The position numbers and the translations under genes are program-made. From positions 1 to 9,951 of the forward strand of contig DDWC01000176.1 in assembly GCA_002345475.1 (NCBI GenBank): a stretch of DNA of 9,951 bases. The letters are read 5' to 3'. This document shows positions 6,614-9,951 of this stretch, in pieces. Source of the stretch: Firmicutes bacterium UBA2296 (GTDB taxonomy: Bacteria > Bacillota > UBA994). Position 1 is the first letter of the stretch; every line of letters starts with the position of its first letter. A model generated the notes under the pieces. The model worked only from the letters and a program-made list of their open reading frames with translations, ran no database searches and was not told where the DNA came from.

Positions 6614-6645
6614 CTCTGTCGTCTGAGCTTTAGCGCCAAGCCCCT

Positions 6646-6711
6646 CTTGCCCCAAGACAAAATCCCGTGGCTCGGATTTAACCGAACCACGGGATTTTGT
6701 CTTGGGGCAAG
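6646..6711. terminator. Bidirectional intrinsic terminator: 25-bp perfect inverted repeat
   Basis: Positions 6646-6670 and 6687-6711 are exact reverse complements, 25 bp each. Inside, TCGG (6672-6675) pairs with CCGA (6682-6685) after one mismatch, leaving a 6-base loop. The GC-rich core TCCCGTGG/CCACGGGA is flanked on the outside by TTTTGTCTT when read on either strand, as expected of an intrinsic terminator that works in both directions. It lies between the permease (stop at 6541) and the convergent minus-strand gene whose stop begins at 6719, only 8 bases away. The unusual length of the perfect stem also allows a small repeat-element origin. Confidence 0.8.
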
Positions 6712-6718
6712 CCTGCAC

Positions 6719-7522
6719 CTATTCCGTCATGCGCAAAATCATCAGGGCATCAAGAGTGAACATGGTCTCCCACCAGGGTAAGGTCGGATAGGGGTTGGGC
6801 AGGGTGCCGGAATCACCAAAGGCGGCGAGTACTCGAGTCCTTTCCCGGGCCAGTATAGCCGGGTCAACCAGAGGTTGAGCATGATACCAGTATCGGCCAA
6901 AGAGGGGAAAGTGGTCGCTGTTTTTCTCCAGGAAGCGGGGCAGTCGCTCGACATAATGGCCGATTATCTCGTCACGCCGAGGTAACTCAGGTGCATAGAC
7001 GGCATATATCAACGCCGGGTAGTCATAAAACGTTAGTTCAGCTGGCAGCAGCAGACTCTCTGCCAGTTGGTCTGTCCTGACAAAGAGCGCGGGGTCATCG
7101 GCACCGAGCAACCGCAGTAAGCCCGCAACCGAAAGAATGCGGTTTGCGTCAGGTGAGTCCCACCATGGCTGGTGAGGATACAGACGCATGTTCTGCGGTG
7201 GGTGTGGTATGACTAAGCCGTTCCCGATAGCTTCGCGCACCCACTGCGTCACCTGCGTCAGCATGGTCTCTTCCCGCCACCCCAGGACGTCGCAGTAGTA
7301 TAGTGCAGTTTCTGCCCCAATGCCGGTGCTTTCCGGCGTCAGCAGGTCGGGCTCAATACCCGCGCCGAACCCCCCATCGTCATTCTGATAAGCAAGCAAG
7401 GCGCGAAAACAGCTTTGGACGCTGGCGCGCCCACGGTAATGTTCAAAAAACCGCTGTTCCAGAAGTCTTCCCTGAGAAAAAATCCGGCCCTGTAACTGCT
7501 CCAATTTACAGTCGTCCATCAT
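6719..7522 (-). CDS. Uncharacterised protein with a QNDDGGFG alpha/alpha-toroid-like motif
   Basis: This 267-residue, apparently soluble protein has no signal peptide or membrane helix. ALLAYQNDDGGFGAGIEPDL (41-60) carries the Q-x-D-G-G-F-G pattern seen in prenyltransferase/squalene-cyclase repeats and other alpha/alpha-toroid proteins, followed by TPESTGIGAETALYY (62-76). Tryptophan-rich stretches occur later (PHQPWWDSP and, near the end, NPYPTLPWWETM). Only one strong QW-like repeat is present and no cyclase DxDD motif is visible, so a terpene cyclase role is not supported. The glycan-active toroid families are an alternative, suggested only by the neighbouring sugar kinase. The gene starts 12 bases after the ROK kinase stop, with AAAGGGGA as binding site, so the two are an operon. 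A second ATG at 7517-7519 is an equally possible start. Function unknown. Confidence 0.75.
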   Translation of the reverse strand: MMDDCKLEQLQGRIFSQGRLLEQRFFEHYRGRASVQSCFRALLAYQNDDGGFGAGIEPDLLTPESTGIGAETALYYCDVLGWREETMLTQVTQWVREAIGNGLVIPHPPQNMRLYPHQPWWDSPDANRILSVAGLLRLLGADDPALFVRTDQLAESLLLPAELTFYDYPALIYAVYAPELPRRDEIIGHYVERLPRFLEKNSDHFPLFGRYWYHAQPLVDPAILARERTRVLAAFGDSGTLPNPYPTLPWWETMFTLDALMILRMTE

Positions 7523-7534
7523 GTACCATCCCCT

Positions 7535-8482
7535 TTAGATAATCTGCGACCGACGTGCCAGTTCCACCGCACCGAGAACACCGGCATAATCCTTAAGTTG
7601 CGAAAGCTCTATACGGACTGATTCTCTCTGCGTGGGCATGCCGTAGGTGGCAACGGCATCTCGGACGGCTTCAAGCAGTGGATCGCCCATGAGAGAAAGT
7701 CCACCGCCAAGGACCACAAGGCTCGGGTTAAGGAGATTGACTGCGTTCGCAACACCCAGACCCAGCCAAAACAAAGCACGGCAGATGATCTCCCTGGCCA
7801 CGGCGTCATTAGACCTGGCGGCCTCGGCCACAGCCTTTACGTCGAGGGGCTCTCCACAGGCAGCCAGTCTGTTCAAAACGGTCTCCTGACCTTGTTTGAT
7901 TGCTGCCTGGGCGTCCCTGATTATGGCCCAGCCGCCAGCCAGGGCCTCCAGGCACCCATTACTGCCACAGCTACACCTGGGCCCCTGCGGACTGAGTATC
8001 ATATGCCCTATTTCTCCCGCAGCTCCGCGGCATCCCGACAGCAGGTGACCTCCCGCGAATACTCCGCCACCTATTCCTGTGCCCAGACTGAGAAAGAGGA
8101 AGTCACTGACGCCGACAGTCAGGCCATGGCTATGCTCACCCAAGGCTGCGGCGTTGGCATCATTTTCAGCAACCACTGGTACCTTCAGCCTTTTCTCCAG
8201 TTCTTCTCGTACAGCGACGTCTCGCCACCGCAAGTTCCCTGCAAAGGAATTGCTACCGGTGACCGGATCCACCAGTCCTGGCATGGCAATGCCCACACTC
8301 GCAATAGAAGCGCCAGCGGCAACTTTTGTGACCAGATGCGCGATATCGTCCAGTATTCTCCCTGGTGATTCGCGACCCAGGGTGGGTATTCTCTCAACAA
8401 CGCCCACTTCGTCATCGGCGAGCCGCACTGCTTTTACAGTGGTGCCCCCCAGATCAATTCCTACATAGCAGAGCTTTCTCAC
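7535..8482 (-). CDS. ROK-family sugar kinase, glucokinase-like
   Basis: This 315-residue cytoplasmic kinase uses GTG 8480-8482, chosen because GGGGG at 8489-8493 is correctly spaced and the product then begins VRKLCYVGIDLGGT as in other ROK kinases; the upstream TTG at 8507-8509 is less likely. ATP-binding DLGGTTVKAV starts at residue 10, the substrate loop includes AMPGLVDP, and the catalytic base is D108 in ENDANAAALGE. SLGTGIGGGVFAGG (about 132-145) and GEIGHM with E157 and H160 contact the sugar or metal. The zinc motif CSCGSNGCLE supplies C170, C172 and C177 with H160. There is no N-terminal helix-turn-helix, so this is a kinase and not a ROK repressor. Glucose is the commonest substrate for such sequences, but fructose, allose or N-acetylmannosamine cannot be excluded. 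It leads a two-gene minus-strand operon. Confidence 0.92.
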   Translation of the reverse strand: MRKLCYVGIDLGGTTVKAVRLADDEVGVVERIPTLGRESPGRILDDIAHLVTKVAAGASIASVGIAMPGLVDPVTGSNSFAGNLRWRDVAVREELEKRLKVPVVAENDANAAALGEHSHGLTVGVSDFLFLSLGTGIGGGVFAGGHLLSGCRGAAGEIGHMILSPQGPRCSCGSNGCLEALAGGWAIIRDAQAAIKQGQETVLNRLAACGEPLDVKAVAEAARSNDAVAREIICRALFWLGLGVANAVNLLNPSLVVLGGGLSLMGDPLLEAVRDAVATYGMPTQRESVRIELSQLKDYAGVLGAVELARRSQII

Positions 8483-8488
8483 AATAAT

Positions 8489-8493
8489 CCCCC
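8489..8493 (-). promoter_or_regulatory. Ribosome binding site deciding the ROK kinase start
   Basis: On the minus strand GGGGGA is followed within 6 bases by GTG 8482. No comparable site precedes the TTG at 8509. Confidence 0.55.
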
Positions 8494-8509
8494 ATTGCCG
8501 AACGGCCAA

Positions 8510-8538
8510 ATTACCGGGAAGTCTAACGTGTATGACAA
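8510..8538 (-). promoter_or_regulatory. Candidate promoter for the ROK kinase operon
   Basis: Read on the minus strand, TTGTCA (8533-8538) and GGTAAT (8510-8515) are separated by 17 bases and match five and four of six consensus bases. The predicted transcript would start about 20 bases before GTG 8482. Confidence 0.35.
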
Positions 8539-8557
8539 ACTATAAAGGCACATAGTT
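8538..8557. promoter_or_regulatory. Operator-like palindrome AACTAT-N8-ATAGTT
   Basis: A perfect 6-bp inverted repeat with an 8-base spacer abuts the upstream edge of the candidate -35 of the ROK operon. Its position fits a repressor or activator site, but no regulator gene is present in the window. Confidence 0.35.
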
Positions 8558-8589
8558 AATAAAAATAAGAATACGGGTCAATAATTGCC

Positions 8590-8619
8590 TTGACAGCACT
8601 AATGACCCTAGTACATAAT
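8590..8619 (+). promoter_or_regulatory. Sigma-A-type promoter for the ABC-2 exporter operon
   Basis: A perfect TTGACA (-35) at 8590-8595 is followed after 18 bases by CATAAT (-10, five of six) at 8614-8619. The start of transcription would fall near 8626, about 30 bases before ATG 8657, and the surroundings are AT-rich compared with the flanking genes. This is the best promoter in the window. Confidence 0.72.
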
Positions 8620-8626
8620 AAGGTCA
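8603..8626. promoter_or_regulatory. Operator-like palindrome over the -10 of the ABC-2 promoter
   Basis: TGACCCTA (8603-8610) and TAAGGTCA (8619-8626) form a dyad with seven of eight bases paired and an 8-base spacer that contains most of the -10 element. A protein bound here would block RNA polymerase, as TetR- or GntR-type repressors of exporters do. A further half-site, GGGTCA, lies at 8575-8580. Confidence 0.45.
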
Positions 8627-8656
8627 AAGATCGAATAATTAAGAGGTGGCTTAATA

Positions 8657-9646
8657 ATGTCAATAGCGATGGTGGAGCTGGACGGTCTTCGCAAGGAATT
8701 CCCCCTTAGAGGCAGGGACAACAGAAAAAACGGAGCCACATTCGTGGCAGTAGACAATGTCACGTGCCAGATAGATCAGGGAGAGGTGTTTGGTCTGCTG
8801 GGTCCAAACGGGGCCGGCAAAACCACCACCATCAAAATGATCTCAACGCTGCTCAGGCCAACCTCGGGAACTGTTAAGGCAGGAGGTATTGACGTAGTTC
8901 TGCATCCTACACAAGCTCTGCGCAACATTGGTACCGTTTTGGCTGGTGAACGTTCTGTTTACTGGAAGCTGACGGGCAGGGAAAATCTCGAATATTTCGC
9001 CGCTCTTTACGGCATCCCCAAGCGCCTGGCCAGGCCTCGCATCAACGCCCTTCTGGAGCGCTTCTCGCTGGACAAACGTGCCGACGAAAACGTGGAGAAA
9101 TACAGCACAGGTATGCGGCAACGCATCAGCCTGGCCAAGGCCTTGCTGGCCGAACCACAGATTCTTATACTTGACGAGCCGACTGCAGGTCTTGATCCGC
9201 AGTCGGCCCGCAACCTGCGGGAAATCATCCTTGAGATCAGGGCCGAGGGGCGCACTGTCCTCCTAACCACTCATTATATGGAGGAGGCTGACCAGCTCTG
9301 CGACCGTATCGCCATCATCGACCATGGCAGAATCATCGCCCTCGATACTCCTGGGAACCTCAAGCGTATGCTGGAGGACAAGCGACTATTCTCCATAGAA
9401 ACACAACAGTGGTGCGAAGAATGGCAGCATGGCCTCATCGAGCTGGGCGCGCGCAACGTCCAGGCATCCTTTGATCAGTCATCGCGTCATCATTCAATCA
9501 CTTTGCACTTAAATGGGGGCATTACGTCAGGAGATGCACTCACGTATCTGGTCAATCGCGGTGCCGGCATTGTCAATTTCGTGGGCAAGGACGTCAGTCT
9601 CGAAGATGTTTTTATCCATCTGACCGGCAAATCATTGCGCGAATAG
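8657..9646 (+). CDS. ABC-2 type transporter ATP-binding protein (DrrA/CcmA-like)
   Basis: This 329-residue ATPase drives the membrane protein encoded next. Motifs are Walker A GPNGAGKT (49-56), a signature of the variant form YSTGMRQRISLAKAL (149-163), Walker B LILDEPTAGLD (170-180) and the H-loop TTHYMEEADQLCDRIAII with His at 206. The segment IGTVLAGERSVYWKLTGREN (91-110) stands where the Q-loop would be and has no Gln, a variation typical of one group of ABC-2 ATPases. A C-terminal extension of about 100 residues after the nucleotide-binding core fits the DrrA-like family. Such systems export drugs, polysaccharides or lipids; the cargo is not evident. ATG 8657 has AGAGGTGG at 8642-8649. 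The gene is the first of an operon transcribed from the promoter at 8590-8619, and its stop overlaps the binding site of the permease gene. Confidence 0.94.
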   Translation: MSIAMVELDGLRKEFPLRGRDNRKNGATFVAVDNVTCQIDQGEVFGLLGPNGAGKTTTIKMISTLLRPTSGTVKAGGIDVVLHPTQALRNIGTVLAGERSVYWKLTGRENLEYFAALYGIPKRLARPRINALLERFSLDKRADENVEKYSTGMRQRISLAKALLAEPQILILDEPTAGLDPQSARNLREIILEIRAEGRTVLLTTHYMEEADQLCDRIAIIDHGRIIALDTPGNLKRMLEDKRLFSIETQQWCEEWQHGLIELGARNVQASFDQSSRHHSITLHLNGGITSGDALTYLVNRGAGIVNFVGKDVSLEDVFIHLTGKSLRE

Positions 9647-9657
9647 GAGGGAGAACA

Positions 9658-9951
9658 GTGAGACAAGACTTGCACCCCAGATTGTGGCCAGCCACCCTGG
9701 CGGTGGTGCGTCGGCAGTGGATCAACTACCTGCGCTATCCCTCATGGTTTATTTCTCTGCTAATATGGCCTGTCCTCTTTCCCTTTGCCTATATATTCAC
9801 CACTCGGGCGCTGGCGGGTCCCGACAACATCGCTCTGGGCACCTTTGCCGAATTGGCTGGGACTATGGATTACGCCGGGTTTATCGCCATAGGCACCACC
9901 TTCTGGATGTGGTTCAACATGATGTTGTGGGGTTTTGGCGGAGCCCTCCGC
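9658..9951 (+). CDS. ABC-2 type transporter permease (N-terminal part, cut by window edge)
   Basis: The first 98 codons of a membrane protein run from GTG 9658 to the end of the window without a stop. GGAGG at 9646-9650, sharing the last base of the ATPase stop, lies 7 bases upstream. The product starts with a short polar segment (MRQDLHPRLWPATLAVVRRQ), then a membrane-entering region WINYLRYPSWFISLLIWPVL and a hydrophobic stretch to FAYIFTT, and a second one beginning near DYAGFIAIGTTFWMWFNMMLW. This order, an N-terminal amphipathic stretch then helices with prolines, is that of ABC-2 permeases, which form the translocation path for the preceding ATPase. The remaining helices lie outside the window, so the subfamily and cargo cannot be judged. 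Confidence 0.85.
   Translation, partial: MRQDLHPRLWPATLAVVRRQWINYLRYPSWFISLLIWPVLFPFAYIFTTRALAGPDNIALGTFAELAGTMDYAGFIAIGTTFWMWFNMMLWGFGGALR

Noticed and set aside
6318..6626. 102-codon frame running past the permease stop
   Set aside because: It is a +1 shadow of the FtsX domain and its tail is the repeat spacer; the permease ends normally at 6541.
6646..6711. Insertion-sequence terminal inverted repeats
   Set aside because: The arms are only 16 bases apart with no room for an element, no transposase is present, and the T-rich flanks on both strands fit a terminator.
7892..8368. 158-codon plus-strand open frame opposite the ROK kinase
   Set aside because: It is fully contained in the ROK gene, whose kinase and zinc motifs are intact, and it shows no domain of its own.
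7535..8482. ROK transcriptional repressor (NagC/XylR type)
   Set aside because: The product starts directly with the ATP-binding strand and has no N-terminal helix-turn-helix.

Overview
This window is a stretch of moderately GC-rich bacterial chromosome, densely packed with genes on both strands. Most genes have strong GGAGG-type ribosome binding sites, GTG starts are used several times, and neighbours often overlap by a few bases (ATGA junctions). These traits, the short adaptor protein without an outer-membrane docking hairpin, and the ROK kinase and DUF218 families all fit a Bacillota (Clostridia-like) organism. That assignment is inference; no rRNA or phylogenetic marker is present.

Layout. 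(1) 1-932, plus strand: the last codons of a probable membrane protein, coupled through ATGA to a secreted, beta-rich protein resembling DUF4097-type putative adhesins. (2) 935-1606, minus strand: a membrane-anchored DUF218 (YdcF/SanA-like) protein, convergent with the first pair. A nested hairpin in its 3' coding end may terminate transcription from the left. (3) 1772-3704, plus strand: a tight operon of a cupin-type D-lyxose/D-mannose ketol-isomerase, a PfkB-family sugar kinase (probable fructokinase) and a GNAT acetyltransferase. (4) 3793-6541, plus strand: a three-gene MacA/MacB-like ABC export system made of adaptor, ATPase and FtsX-type permease. (5) 6542-6718: a convergent spacer with degenerate short repeats and a 25-bp perfect inverted repeat that looks like a bidirectional terminator. 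(6) 6719-8482, minus strand: a ROK-family sugar kinase followed by an uncharacterised protein with a QNDDGGFG alpha/alpha-toroid-like motif. (7) 8483-8656: a divergent regulatory region with a good sigma-A-type promoter and two operator-like palindromes. (8) 8657-9951, plus strand: an ABC-2 type exporter, with a complete ATPase and a permease cut by the window edge.

How the genes could work together. The isomerase and PfkB kinase together suggest a route from a free ketose/aldose pair (mannose to fructose, or lyxose to xylulose) into phosphorylated sugar. The ROK kinase offers a second sugar-phosphorylating activity. The two ABC systems are of different types and probably export hydrophobic compounds, peptides or drugs; neither looks like a sugar importer. 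I see no mobile element, CRISPR array, tRNA or rRNA. Nothing here clearly forms a new multi-gene system. The most unusual items are the ROK/toroid gene pair, the hairpin-less adaptor, the palindromic divergent promoter regions and the repeat-filled convergent spacer.
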